A stretch of DNA of 64,000 nt from Streptomyces tendae (GCF_008632955.1 NZ_CP043959.1:5952001-6016000), one strand, 5' to 3'. Numbered from the stretch's first letter, positions 18,135-26,709 are shown. Program-made: numbers and translations. The notes: generated by a model not told the origin, from the letters alone.

Positions 18135-18686
18135 ATGCGCAGAGGACTCCTTCACGTACTGGCCTGGCTGCTCGCCACGGGCGCGGCGGTCACGCTGTCG
18201 TGGTGGGGTGTCAGCACGGTGATGGAGGGCACCGCCTACGACCCGCCGCGCGCCCTGCCGATCCCGGCGGGCGAGGAGCAGGCCCGGGCGGTGTCCTCCT
18301 CCACCCGGCGCCCGTCCGTCGAGCCGTCGAAGGACGAGAAGGAGACGGCGGAGTCCCCTACCCCGTCGGACGGACCCGCCACGCCCTCCCGCACACCGGA
18401 CCCGACGCCCTCGCGCACCCCTCCCCCCGCCGGCACGCCCGCGGCGCCGCCGACGACCGCGGCCGGCGAGGTCAAGGGCTACGACACCCGGGGCGGCCGG
18501 GCGGTGTTCGACATCGGCCAGGCCTCCGCGTCACTGGTGTCGGCGACTCCGGGCGCCGGCTGGTCGATGCAGGTGTGGAAGACGGAGACGTGGATCCGGG
18601 TGGAGTTCGCCTCCGGCGCGGACCGGGTCTCGGTGTTCTGCACCTGGCACGACGGCCCGCCACGGGTGGAGATCAACACGTACTGA
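18135..18686 (+). CDS. Putative exported hypothetical protein with Pro/Thr-rich tether
   Basis: 183 residues. One N-terminal hydrophobic segment (about 4-24, LLHVLAWLLATGAAVTLSWW) acts as signal anchor or signal peptide. Residues ~40-110 are rich in Pro, Thr, Ser and Glu. The last ~70 residues are a compact beta-rich domain (YDTRGGRAVFDIGQASASLV and WSMQVWKTETWIRVEFASGA) with one Cys. It is divergent from the response-regulator gene with 145 bases between. This suggests an envelope protein perhaps linked to the two-component system (inference). I do not recognise the C-terminal domain. Confidence 0.75.
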   Translation: MRRGLLHVLAWLLATGAAVTLSWWGVSTVMEGTAYDPPRALPIPAGEEQARAVSSSTRRPSVEPSKDEKETAESPTPSDGPATPSRTPDPTPSRTPPPAGTPAAPPTTAAGEVKGYDTRGGRAVFDIGQASASLVSATPGAGWSMQVWKTETWIRVEFASGADRVSVFCTWHDGPPRVEINTY

Positions 18687-18765
18687 GGCCGCGTCTGCGG
18701 GAGTTCGGCGCGGGTCGGGGCCGGCCCGGGCGAACGTCGGCTCCGCGCCGCGCGGTTCGGAACAC

Positions 18766-19635
18766 TCAGCGGAAGACGGACGCCGGCGGGGCCGGTGACG
18801 CGACCGCCGCCGCGTCGGTCACCGGGGCCGCGCCGCCGGTGAAGTCGAGCAGTTCCCGCCCGTGCAGGACCCGGCCGGAATGCGCGTCGGAGGCGGCCCG
18901 GCGGGTCAGTTCGGCGAGCGGCAGCGGCGCGTCGGAGGCGACCAGGACCGCGTTGCCGAACCGCTTGCCGCGCAGCACGGCCGGGTCGGCGATGAGCGCG
19001 AGTTCGGTGAACCGGGCGGCGGCGGTGGCTATCTGGCCGCGCAAATGCGCGAGCGGGGGCCCGTCGGCGAGGTTGGCGGTGTAGACGCCGCCCGGGGCGA
19101 GGGCCCGGCGGACGTCGTCGAGGAACTCGATCGAGGTCAGGTGGGCCGGGGTGCGGGCCCCGCTGAAGACGTCGGCGACGACGAGGCCGGCCCAGCCGTC
19201 GGGCACCTTGGCGAGCCCCTCACGGGCGTCCGTCGCCCGCACCCGGATCCGCGCCCGGGTGTCCAGCGGCAGTTCGCGGCGCACCAAATGCACCAGGGCC
19301 GCGTCGCGCTCGACGACCTGCTGGGTGGAGCGGGGCCGGGTGGCGGCGACGTACCGGGCGAGCGTGAAGGCGCCGCCGCCGAGGTGCACGGCCTGGAGCG
19401 GTTTGCCGGCCGGGGGGACGAGGTCGACGACGTGCCCGAAGCGGCGCTGGTACTCGAAGGAGAGGTACGCGGGGTCGTCCAGGTCGACGTGCGACTGCGG
19501 CGCACCGTCGATCAGCAGCGTCCAGGCCCGCGGCCGGTCGCGGTCCGGGACGAGCTGGGCGAGCCCTCCGTCGACCTGTTCGGTGACGGCCTCGGCGGCC
19601 GGCTGCCCACGTCCACTGCTCCTGGCCCTACCCAT
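18766..19635 (-). CDS. Spermidine-synthase-like SAM-dependent protein
   Basis: 289 residues from ATG 19635 (MGRARSSGRGQ). The Rossmann methyltransferase core starts near residue 95 (AVHLGGGAFTLARYVAATRP, equivalent to the SAM/dcSAM loop), followed by VVERDAALVHLVRREL and the DVFSGARTPAHLTS region typical of actinobacterial spermidine-synthase-like proteins. These single-domain proteins have no proven polyamine activity, and the classic aminopropyl-acceptor motif is not obvious. It is likely a cytoplasmic transferase of unknown substrate. The C-terminus is Ala/Val/Pro-rich. The region upstream is filled by a tandem repeat, so its promoter must lie within or beside that repeat. Confidence 0.8.
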   Translation of the reverse strand: MGRARSSGRGQPAAEAVTEQVDGGLAQLVPDRDRPRAWTLLIDGAPQSHVDLDDPAYLSFEYQRRFGHVVDLVPPAGKPLQAVHLGGGAFTLARYVAATRPRSTQQVVERDAALVHLVRRELPLDTRARIRVRATDAREGLAKVPDGWAGLVVADVFSGARTPAHLTSIEFLDDVRRALAPGGVYTANLADGPPLAHLRGQIATAAARFTELALIADPAVLRGKRFGNAVLVASDAPLPLAELTRRAASDAHSGRVLHGRELLDFTGGAAPVTDAAAVASPAPPASVFR

Positions 19636-19697
19636 GGGCTCATTGTCCCAGGCGGAACGCACGCCCCGTCGGCCGGCCGCACAACTGCGACTGCCGG

Positions 19698-20160
19698 CGC
19701 GCTCAGGGACACCTGCCCACTCGGGTGCGGCGCTCCGTTCAGATGCGTCTCCCCCGTCGGGGCGGTCCTCAGCTCAGGTACCCCAGCCGCTCTCAGCGGC
19801 CCCCGCTCAGGTGCGGCCTGCCCGCTCAAGCGGAGCCACCCGCACAGGTGCGCCTGCCCACTCGTGTGCGGTACGTCGCTCAGGTATGCCTGCCCACTCG
19901 GGGCGATCCTCCGCTCAGGTATCCCAGCCCGCTCAGCGGCCCCCCGCTCAGGTGCGGCCTGCCCGCTCAGGCGGGGCCACCCGCTCAGGTGCGCCTGCCC
20001 ACTCGTCTGCGGTACGTCGCTCAGGTATGCCTGCCCACTCGGGGCGATCCTCCGCTCAGGTATCCCAGCCCGCTCAGCGGTCCCCCGCTCAGGTACGGCC
20101 TCTCCGCTCAGGCGGGGCCGCCCGCACGGGCAGCGCTGTCCGTCCAGGTGCGGCCGTCCG
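19698..20160. repeat. 141-bp tandem repeat with ~18-bp submotifs
   Basis: Two near-identical 141-bp units start at 19804 and 19945; the next partial unit starts at 20086, and a degenerate unit precedes from about 19698. Each unit is built from subunits of roughly 18 bases beginning CGCTCAGGT, for example CGCTCAGGTATGCCTGCC. All frames are open through it because of GC content and lack of stops, but codon logic and similarity are absent, so it is treated as non-coding. It occupies the 525-base gap (19636-20160) between two minus-strand genes. Confidence 0.85.
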
Positions 20161-20550
20161 TCAGCTGCAGCTGTCCGCCGCCTCGATCATCCGCTGGGCC
20201 TCGCCCAGTGCCTCACGCAGCACCGCCGGGTCCGTCGCCAGGTCCGCCTCGCCGGGCGGCACCAGCCAGTCCGAGCCCTCCTCGGGCACGTCCGGCGCCA
20301 GCCGCAGTCCACGGCCGTCGGTCTCCGTGCAGACACTGCCGGGGACGTCCCAGGCGGCCGCGGTGCCCGGCGGCACCAGGAAGCCGAGGGTGTCACCGCC
20401 GCCGTCGTGCAGCACGGGGCCCACCGCGTCACCGGCTCCGCGCCGCAGGATGTCCACCGCCTCCAGGCCCTGCCGGGCCGGGACCGTGACCACGTCGCAG
20501 TCCGGACCGGCGGGTTCCAAAGGGTCGTTCTTCCGACTGGTCGTCATCAT
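20161..20550 (-). CDS. Small protein resembling the C-terminal part of Streptomyces prim-pol-like proteins
   Basis: 129 residues from ATG 20550, preceded by GGAGG at 20556-20560. The segment CDVVTVPARQGLEAVDILRR and the ending SDWLVPPGEADLATD resemble proteins annotated as small bifunctional primase/polymerase-like in Streptomyces, but no catalytic acidic motif is visible, so activity is doubtful. A Cys pair is present (C in DCDVVTV and C in SVCTETD). The protein is acidic, with no signal or membrane segment. It is divergent from the NsdA-like regulator. Function is unknown. Confidence 0.7.
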   Translation of the reverse strand: MMTTSRKNDPLEPAGPDCDVVTVPARQGLEAVDILRRGAGDAVGPVLHDGGGDTLGFLVPPGTAAAWDVPGSVCTETDGRGLRLAPDVPEEGSDWLVPPGEADLATDPAVLREALGEAQRMIEAADSCS

Positions 20551-20831
20551 CCCGGCCTCCACCACGAATCCTGCTCGGACGAGGGTCGGGAGTCGGGGGG
20601 CTCCCGGTCCACTGAACTCAACGAGTCGCGTCGTCAAGGGCTACGGCAGAAGTCCGCCGCAAAGGATGGCACTTCATGGCAGATCACGGATGACATATCC
20701 GGTATGTGGCCAAACTCAGCGTACCCAGCCCGTCACAGCAGGTACGTTCATGCCCGCCGGAAACAGGGTGGCACTCGGACAAGCCACCCCGGTCCCGGCA
20801 TGGTTCGACGGTTCGCAGAGAGGACCCGGCC

Positions 20832-22289
20832 ATGGCGTCGTCATCGGTGCCCTCGTCCCAGCCAGCTCGGCCACCGCGGCCGAACCTCGTCTTCCGGCAC
20901 CTGCGCGGAGCGCGCTCGCCGGCCGAGTTCGCCGCGGCGGTACGGCGGGCCGCCCGTGAGATCGGCGAGCGGGTCAGCTGTGACGCGCGGTACGTGCACC
21001 GGGTCGAGGCGGGCGAGATCCGCTGCCCCAACTACGCCTACGAGCGGGTGTTCCTGCACATGTTCCCCGGCCGCACGCTGACCGACCTGGGCTTCGCGCC
21101 CCGCTCGTCGGTCCGCGGGCGCCGGAACCGGGCCGCCGGGGACGTCCCCGCGGCCCGCACGGAGGACCCGCCGAACGCCACGAGTGAGAACAGCGGGGCG
21201 TGCGAACCGTATGAGACGCACAACCGGTACGACACGTACGACGAGTACGACCCGCACGACCACGAGGAGAGCGACGTGCTGCGTCGCGCATTCATGACCG
21301 GCGGGGGCGCCACGGTGGCCGCCGCCACGCTGAGCCCCTACGGGCTCGCCCCCGACGCCTCGGCGGCGCAGCGCCCCGTGCGCCGCGCGGGGACCGGAGA
21401 GGCGTGCGCCCTGGAAGAGGCCGTGCGCCGGATCCGGCTGCTCGACGACCGGCACGGCGCGGACGGGCTCTACCGCCGCGCGGCGGCCCCGCTGCGGGCC
21501 GCGTACGCGTTGCTCGACGCCGGGGCGACCCGGCAGCGCACGGCGGACCGGCTGTACTCGGGCGCCGGGGAGCTGGCCATCTCGGTGGGCTGGCTGGCGC
21601 ACGACTCGGGCCGCTTCGACGACGCGCGCTCCCACTACGCGGAGGCGCTCGCCACCGCGCGCGTGACGGGCGACGCCGGGCTGGAGGCGCACGCCTTCTG
21701 CAACACGGCGTTCCTCGCCCGTGACGCGGGCCGGCCCCGGGAGGCGGTGCGGGCGGCGCAGGCGGCCCAGCGGGCGGCACGGCCGCTCGGTTCGCCCCGG
21801 CTGATGTCGCTGCTGGCGCTGCGCGAGGCGGGCGGCTGGGCGGGGCTCGCCGACCGCGCGGGGTGCGAGCAGGCGCTGGCCCGTGCGCACGCCTACTTCC
21901 AGCGGGGCACCTCGGAGGCGGATCCCGAGTGGATGAGCTTCTACGGGGAGGCCGAGCTGGAGGGCCTGGAGGCCCAGTGCTGGTCCACGCTGGGCGACTG
22001 GCCGCGCGCGGCACGCCACGCGCGCAGGGCGGCGGAGCTCCAGGACCCGCACTTCACCCGCAACATCGCGCTGTACACGGCGGAACTGGCCGACGACCTG
22101 GCGCGCGGGGGCCTGCCCGACGAGGCGGCGCAGGCCGGGATGCGCGCCCTCGACCTGCTGACCGAGGTCCAGTCGTCCCGCGTGCGCACGATGCTGTCCG
22201 GCACCTCGCGTGTGCTGCTTCCGCACCGCCGCGCGTCCGGTGTCTCGGAGTTCCTGGACCGTCATGCCTCGCTGCCGCGCATGATCTGA
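20832..22289 (+). CDS. NsdA-like regulator with N-terminal HTH and C-terminal TPR repeats
   Basis: 485 residues. The N-terminal ~75 residues form a helix-turn-helix-like region (SCDARYVHRVEAGEIRCPNY). A low-complexity Tyr/Asp/His/Glu-rich linker follows (about 120-150), then LRRAFMTGGGATVAAATLSP, which resembles a Tat-type twin-Arg segment embedded in the protein. From ~190 onward, helical TPR units carry repeated A-x-x-Y/H and W residues (WLAHDSGRFDDARSHYAEAL, GDWPRAARHARRAAELQ). This architecture matches NsdA/NsdB proteins, which negatively affect sporulation and antibiotic production in S. coelicolor. It is not the nsdA locus itself by position, so no symbol is given. Confidence 0.8.
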   Translation: MASSSVPSSQPARPPRPNLVFRHLRGARSPAEFAAAVRRAAREIGERVSCDARYVHRVEAGEIRCPNYAYERVFLHMFPGRTLTDLGFAPRSSVRGRRNRAAGDVPAARTEDPPNATSENSGACEPYETHNRYDTYDEYDPHDHEESDVLRRAFMTGGGATVAAATLSPYGLAPDASAAQRPVRRAGTGEACALEEAVRRIRLLDDRHGADGLYRRAAAPLRAAYALLDAGATRQRTADRLYSGAGELAISVGWLAHDSGRFDDARSHYAEALATARVTGDAGLEAHAFCNTAFLARDAGRPREAVRAAQAAQRAARPLGSPRLMSLLALREAGGWAGLADRAGCEQALARAHAYFQRGTSEADPEWMSFYGEAELEGLEAQCWSTLGDWPRAARHARRAAELQDPHFTRNIALYTAELADDLARGGLPDEAAQAGMRALDLLTEVQSSRVRTMLSGTSRVLLPHRRASGVSEFLDRHASLPRMI

Positions 22290-22426
22290 CCCCGCGGCGG
22301 ACGGACCGGCACGGAATCGCCCGGGCCGAGATCCGTCGCGCTCACCGGGGTCCTGCGCCGACGGGAAGCTGCGGGCCCCGCCGGCGCCGGGGGGACGCCG
22401 ATGGGACCCGCGGGGCTCGGGGCGGG

Positions 22427-22996
22427 TCACGCGCGCCGGGTGGCGCGTCCCAGGCGGAGGGCGGAGACGAGGAAGAACACGCCCCCGAGGAAGGCGTAGC
22501 CGGCGAGCGTCTTGAGGGAGGCGTCGGCGCCGCCGGCCTGGGCGGCGAACGACACACCCGCGAGGGTCGAGATGCCACCGCTGGCGATCATCGCCCACTG
22601 TCCGCCCATACGGCGCCGGGAGACCCCGACGACGAGCTGGACCAGGCCGGCGGTGACGGCCCAGGCGCCCCAGACCCGCAGCACCGCCGGGATGCCGGAG
22701 GTGGCGGCGACGGCCAGGCCGACGGCCGTGAGGGCGCTCAGCACGATGTTCAGGTACAGGTGGCGCACCGGACCGCCGTCCGCCGCCGCGGACCGCACAT
22801 CGACGACCGCGCACGCGACGTCGAACAGCGGATAGAGCACGAGGAGCGACGCACTGAGCGGGCCCAGCGTGTCGGCGGTGGCGAACAGCAGGGCGGCCCA
22901 GACGGCCGCGAAGGCGAAGCGCACGAAGTACAGCCTGCGCAGGGCCGCGGGAGCGGAGGCGGGTGCGGGTGCCGGGGCGGTGACGAGGGTGTCCAC
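22427..22996 (-). CDS. DUF308/HdeD-like membrane protein
   Basis: 189 residues from GTG 22996, preceded by GAAAGG eight bases upstream. About six hydrophobic helices are visible, starting FVRFAFAAVWAALLFATA and ending GYAFLGGVFFLVSALRLGR, with a short Pro/Ala-rich N-terminus. The repeated three-helix layout resembles HdeD/DUF308 inner-membrane proteins. It is divergent from the TetR gene, and one arm of a near-perfect inverted repeat lies 44 bases upstream, so it is very probably the TetR target. The substrate or role is unknown. Confidence 0.8.
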   Translation of the reverse strand: MDTLVTAPAPAPASAPAALRRLYFVRFAFAAVWAALLFATADTLGPLSASLLVLYPLFDVACAVVDVRSAAADGGPVRHLYLNIVLSALTAVGLAVAATSGIPAVLRVWGAWAVTAGLVQLVVGVSRRRMGGQWAMIASGGISTLAGVSFAAQAGGADASLKTLAGYAFLGGVFFLVSALRLGRATRRA

Positions 22997-23039
22997 GAGG
23001 GTGCCTTTCGGGTGGCGGGCGGACCCGCGAAAGAGAAGG

Positions 23040-23104
23040 GAGAACGTTTGGTCTCCCCTTATTGAAGGTGGCCCACCCCACACTCGTCAAGACCGAACGT
23101 TCTC
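23040..23104. promoter_or_regulatory. Paired TetR-type operators in divergent promoter
   Basis: GAGAACGTTTGGTCT (23040-23054) and AGACCGAACGTTCTC (23090-23104) are inverted copies of one 15-mer with one mismatch. One lies 44 bases before the membrane-protein start and the other 28 bases before the tetR start, an arrangement expected for dual control by the TetR protein. Confidence 0.8.
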
Positions 23105-23131
23105 CCTCTCAGTTTTGGTACGCTCGGCCCC

Positions 23132-23728
23132 ATGAGTCGGGGCACACGAAACGGCAAGCCGTCCGAGGCGCGGACCAGGCTGCTCGGGACGGCGACGCGG
23201 ATCTTCTACGCCGAGGGGATCCACTCCGTGGGCGTCGACCGGATCATCGAGGAGGCCCAGGTCACCCGGGCCACGCTGTACCGGCACTTCAGCGGCAAGG
23301 AGGAGCTGGTCCTCGCCTATCTCGACCAGGCGGACCAGGGCATACGGGCGCAGGTCGCCGGCGCGCGGGAGCCGGACGCCACTCCGGCGGACGACGTGCG
23401 GGCGGTCGCGCGGGCCATCGCCGACGGCATCCGCTCCCCCGGCTTCCGCGGCTGCGCGTTCCTCAACGCGGTGGCGGAGTTCCCCGACCCGGACCACCCG
23501 GTGCACCGGGCCGTGCTCGACCACCGGCAGTGGTTCCTGGAGACCGTCACCGAGCTGCTCGGGCGGGCGGGCATCGAGCCCGCCGACGCGGCGGGACGGC
23601 ACTTCGTGATGCTGAGGGACGGCGCCATGGCGGCCGGCTGCCTCTTCGACCCGGAGCTGGTCTGCGAGACCCTCCTGCACGGCGTCGAGGGGATCCTCAC
23701 GGCGGGTACCGCCGCGTCACGCGCCTGA
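23132..23728 (+). CDS. TetR-family transcriptional regulator
   Basis: 198 residues. The N-terminal TetR HTH (about 12-58: ARTRLLGTATRIFYAEGIHS then TRATLYRHFSGKEELVLAYL) is complete. The C-terminal ligand domain includes GFRGCAFLNAVAEFPDPDHP, as in TetR proteins related to the AcrR/NemR group with a conserved Cys. No Shine-Dalgarno precedes the ATG, and TACGCT at 23119-23124 could be a -10 for a leaderless mRNA (inference). It presumably represses itself and the divergent membrane-protein gene through the 15-mer inverted repeats. Confidence 0.88.
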   Translation: MSRGTRNGKPSEARTRLLGTATRIFYAEGIHSVGVDRIIEEAQVTRATLYRHFSGKEELVLAYLDQADQGIRAQVAGAREPDATPADDVRAVARAIADGIRSPGFRGCAFLNAVAEFPDPDHPVHRAVLDHRQWFLETVTELLGRAGIEPADAAGRHFVMLRDGAMAAGCLFDPELVCETLLHGVEGILTAGTAASRA

Positions 23729-23732
23729 ACGC

Positions 23733-23844
23733 GCGCGTGACGTGACGCACGCGTGGAGTTGCGCGCGCGTGGAGTTGCGCGCGCGTGAAGTGACACGTGC
23801 GTGAAGTGACACGTGCGTGAAGTGACACGTGCGTGAAGTGACAC
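23733..23844. repeat. 16-bp tandem repeat array (about seven units)
   Basis: Units such as GTGCGTGAAGTGACAC (23797-23812, 23813-23828, 23829-23844) and GCGCGTGGAGTTGCGC (23765-23780) follow one another without spacing; the earliest units are more degenerate. Unit junctions make CACGTG and GCGCGC palindromes. The array fills the whole gap between tetR and the convergent phosphatase gene. Confidence 0.9.
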
Positions 23845-23849
23845 GCGCG

Positions 23850-24446
23850 TCAGGGGACGAGGTGCCCCACGTCGTTCCAGCTCTCCAGGGCCGGTTCGCC
23901 GTAGGCCCAGCCCAGGACCGACAGGGACGTCGGGTTCAGGCGGATGCGGGCCGCGAAGTCGAGCGGCAGCCCCAGCCAGCGCGCGCCGATGGAGCGCAGG
24001 ACGTGGCCGTGGGCGAAGACCAGCACGTCCCGGTCGGCGGAGCGCGCCCAGGCGACCACCTCGTCCGCGCGGGCCGTGACCTCGGCGAGCGTCTCGCCCT
24101 CGGGGACGCCGTCGCGCCAGATCAGCCAGCCCGGACGCACCGCCTGAATCTCCGCGGGCGTCATCCCCTCGTACGCCCCGTAGTCCCACTCCAGCAGCGC
24201 GTCCCAGTTCCGGGCGCGGTCGCCGAAGCCGGCCAGCTCGCAGGTCTCCCGCGCGCGGGACAGCGGGCTGGTGCGCACCTCGACGTCCGGCAGCCCGTCG
24301 TTCGGCGCCCGGTGCAGGCGCTCGCCCAGCAGCTTGGCCCCCTGCCGGCCCTCCTCCAGCAGCGGCACGTCCGTCCGGCCGGTGTGCTTGCCGGACAGCG
24401 ACCACGCGGTCTGTCCGTGCCGGGCCAGCAGGATGCGCGGTGCCAT
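23850..24446 (-). CDS. Histidine phosphatase family protein (phosphoglycerate-mutase-like)
   Basis: 198 residues. The catalytic RHG motif is at residues 9-11 (ILLARHGQTAWSLSGKHTGR), the second Arg in RTSPLSRARETCELAG, the acid Glu in LLEWDYGAYEGMTPAEI, and the second His in VLVFAHGHVLRSIGARWLG. The complete active-site set predicts phosphohydrolase activity on a small molecule. No signal peptide is present, so it is cytoplasmic. The protein ends directly after the 16-bp repeat array; the stop codon at 23850 lies five bases from the last unit. Substrate is not inferable from the sequence. Confidence 0.9.
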   Translation of the reverse strand: MAPRILLARHGQTAWSLSGKHTGRTDVPLLEEGRQGAKLLGERLHRAPNDGLPDVEVRTSPLSRARETCELAGFGDRARNWDALLEWDYGAYEGMTPAEIQAVRPGWLIWRDGVPEGETLAEVTARADEVVAWARSADRDVLVFAHGHVLRSIGARWLGLPLDFAARIRLNPTSLSVLGWAYGEPALESWNDVGHLVP

Positions 24447-24629
24447 GGGAACCTTCCGAAAATCGCAGGCGGGACCCGTCCATCATCGCGCACGCCGGAC
24501 GCGGGCAACCCGGGGGGCGATCTCCGCGTCTATCCGGTTCCGAGGGCGCGCACGCGGGAAGACGCGCGCACAACGTAGAGTGGCTCGCCGCCGACCAGGA
24601 CAGCGCGAGGACGAAGGGGGAGCGATCGG

Positions 24630-25589
24630 ATGCCGCACACCGAGACACCGGGCACCGAGGCGGTCCCGGCGACCCGGCTGCGCTGGTGGACCGAGCTGCC
24701 GCTCATCCTCCTGGTGTACGCCTGCTACTCCGCGGGACGGCTGGTCGTCCGGGGTGACGTCGCCGACGCCGTGGACCACGGGCTGGCGCTGCTGCGCGTC
24801 GAGAAGGCGCTGTACCTGAACGCCGAGCACCCGCTGAACCGGCTGTTCACCCGCGAACCGTGGATCGGCATACCCGCCGACTTCTGGTACGCCTCCCTGC
24901 ACTACCTGGTGACCCCGGCGGTGCTCATCTGGCTGTTCCGCTCCCACGCGGTGCGCTACCGCGCCGCCCGGACCTGGCTGATGACGTCGACCTTCATCGG
25001 TCTGATCGGCTTCACCCTGCTGCCCACCTGCCCGCCCCGGCTGCTCGACGCGAGCCACGGGTTCGTGGACACGATGGCGTACTACAGCTCCTGGGGCTGG
25101 TGGGGCGGCGAGGCGAGCGCCCCGCGCGGTCTCGGCGGCATGACCAACCAGTACGCGGCGATGCCCAGCCTGCACGTGGGATGGGCGCTGTGGTGCGGGG
25201 TGATCCTCTGGAAGTACGGGCGCGGGCGCTGGACGAGAACGGCCGCGGTGGTCTATCCGCTGGTGACCACGATCGTGGTGATGGGCACCGCCAACCACTA
25301 CTTCCTCGACGCGCTGGCGGGCGCCGCCGTGATGGGCGCCGGCCTGCTGCTCGCCCCGCACGTGACCCGGGTCGCCGACCTGGTGAAGGCGCGCTACCTG
25401 CCCGCGTCCGTGTCCGTCCCGGTGGCCTCCTCCGACACGGATGCCACGATTGTCAGTGCCGGATGCCAGACTTCCGCGGGTGAGCGAATTCCACGGCAGC
25501 GGCATCCCGAGTCGCGGTACGGAGCAGGAGCCGAACCGGGTGCCTCCCCCACGGACGCGGGAGAAGGGGCTCCGGCAGCGGCTCGCTGA
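24630..25589 (+). CDS. PAP2-superfamily membrane phosphatase / phosphotransferase
   Basis: 319 residues. Five to six membrane helices start with LPLILLVYACYSAGRLVV. PAP2-type motifs are AMPSLHVGWALW (C2, catalytic His) and GTANHYFLDALAGAA (C3), with the TLLPTCPPRLL region upstream as in inositol-phosphorylceramide-synthase-like AUR1 homologues. Such proteins act on lipid phosphates at the membrane. AAGGGGGAG precedes the ATG by about six bases. The last ~60 residues are low-complexity and overlap the start of the nuclease gene by 50-110 bases, so the two may be co-transcribed. Confidence 0.87.
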   Translation: MPHTETPGTEAVPATRLRWWTELPLILLVYACYSAGRLVVRGDVADAVDHGLALLRVEKALYLNAEHPLNRLFTREPWIGIPADFWYASLHYLVTPAVLIWLFRSHAVRYRAARTWLMTSTFIGLIGFTLLPTCPPRLLDASHGFVDTMAYYSSWGWWGGEASAPRGLGGMTNQYAAMPSLHVGWALWCGVILWKYGRGRWTRTAAVVYPLVTTIVVMGTANHYFLDALAGAAVMGAGLLLAPHVTRVADLVKARYLPASVSVPVASSDTDATIVSAGCQTSAGERIPRQRHPESRYGAGAEPGASPTDAGEGAPAAAR

Positions 25590-26709
25590 GCTGCGGGGTC
25601 CCGAGGTACCGGCCAAGGCGCTGGACGCGCGCGCCCTGGCGGCCCTCGCCGCCAACCCGGGCTGCAGACGGCGCGCCATCCTCGACGGCGCCGGGGTGAA
25701 CAAGGCGGAGCTGGCGACCGCGCTGGGCTCGCCCTCGGCCTTCGGCCAGTCGCAGTTCGCGTTCGTCCGGGGCAACGCCTTCGAGGCGAAGGTCAAGGCC
25801 GACGGCGGTACGGAGCTGCTGCGCCTCGCCCACGAGAAGCTGGACCGCTCCGCCGAACCGCCCGCCGGTGCGCGTGTGCCGGACCTGACCGCGCAGGGCC
25901 CCGAGGGCCGCACCGCGCGCACCGAACTCGCGCTGCGCGAGGCCGCCGAGGCGCCCGGCGCGTGGACGCTGCTGGACCACCCGATGCTCGCCCTGGACGT
26001 GGCGGGCTCCCTGGCCTTCCTCGAGCCGGACGCGGTGGTGGTGCATCCCGACGGCAGCTGGACGGTCGTCGAGATCAAGTCGTTCCCGATGCTGGACGGG
26101 GCGGCGGACCCGGCGAAGGTCGGCGCGGCCGCCCGTCAGGCCGCGGTGTACGTGCTGGCCCTGGAGCGGGTCGCCGCCCGGTTCGAGACGCCCCCGCGTG
26201 TGCGTCACCGGGTCCTGCTGGTGTGCCCCAAGGACTTCTCCAACCTGCCGGCCGCCTCCGCCGTGGACGTGCGCAAGCAGCGCGCGGTGACCGCCCGCCA
26301 GCTGGCCCGTCTCACCCGCATCGAGGAGATCGCCGACGCCCTCCCGGAGGGCACCTGCTTCTCCCCCGAGCTGCCCGCCGAGCAGCTGGAGCAGGCCGTG
26401 GAGTCCGTCCCCGCGACCTACGCGCCCGAGTGCCTGTCCGCCTGCGAGCTGGCCTTCCACTGCCGCGACCGCTCCCGCGCGTCCGGCGCCGTGACCTCCC
26501 TGGGCCGCCCGGTGCGGGCCGAGCTGGGCGGTCTGACGACCGTCGGGGACGTGCTGGCGGCGGCCCGCGGTGAGGCCGGTGACCCCGACGACCCGGCGGT
26601 GGCCGCGCTGCGCCGGGCCGCCGCCCTGCGCGCGGAGGCGCTGGCGTCCGCCGCCGCGCAGGCCCGGGAAGCCGCCGAGGGCGCGCGGGAGGTGGCCCCG
26701 TGTCGCTGA
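25480..26709 (+). CDS. Cas4/RecB-like PD-(D/E)XK nuclease with four-Cys Fe-S signature
   Basis: 409 residues from GTG 25480. The nuclease core shows EPDAVVV (Asp184), VVEIKSF (Glu198, Lys200) and RQAAVYVLAL (Gln220, Tyr224), i.e. D, ExK and QxxxY motifs. GNAFEAKV upstream resembles motif I. Cys62 (NPGCRRRA) plus Cys318-x3-Cys322-x5-Cys328 (ECLSACELAFHC) reproduces the split one-plus-three Cys layout of Cas4, AddB and Dna2, predicting a 4Fe-4S cluster. The start is uncertain: GTG 25540 with GGAGCAGGAG upstream, or ATG 25441, are alternatives. The stop overlaps the next gene by ten bases. It is probably a DNA-end-processing exonuclease; the operon context (helicase two genes on) supports this. 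Confidence 0.82.
   Translation: MSEFHGSGIPSRGTEQEPNRVPPPRTREKGLRQRLAELRGPEVPAKALDARALAALAANPGCRRRAILDGAGVNKAELATALGSPSAFGQSQFAFVRGNAFEAKVKADGGTELLRLAHEKLDRSAEPPAGARVPDLTAQGPEGRTARTELALREAAEAPGAWTLLDHPMLALDVAGSLAFLEPDAVVVHPDGSWTVVEIKSFPMLDGAADPAKVGAAARQAAVYVLALERVAARFETPPRVRHRVLLVCPKDFSNLPAASAVDVRKQRAVTARQLARLTRIEEIADALPEGTCFSPELPAEQLEQAVESVPATYAPECLSACELAFHCRDRSRASGAVTSLGRPVRAELGGLTTVGDVLAAARGEAGDPDDPAVAALRRAAALRAEALASAAAQAREAAEGAREVAPCR

Noticed and set aside
19698..20160. Possible CRISPR array or repeat-rich protein gene
   Set aside because: There are no unique spacers, and the open frames change freely through the repeat without a start signal or recognisable domain.
20841..23090. A 749-codon minus-strand open frame over the NsdA-like gene
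   Set aside because: It is a GC-driven shadow of the regulator and membrane-protein genes, with no domain or ribosome-binding site.
23733..23844. Possible CRISPR array
   Set aside because: Units are 16 bp, directly adjacent without spacers, and no cas1/cas2 genes are present; it is a simple tandem repeat.
25480..26709. Calling the nuclease a genuine CRISPR Cas4
   Set aside because: The Cys and ExK layout is Cas4-like, but there is no array or cas operon; the helicase linkage fits Dna2/AddB-type processing better.
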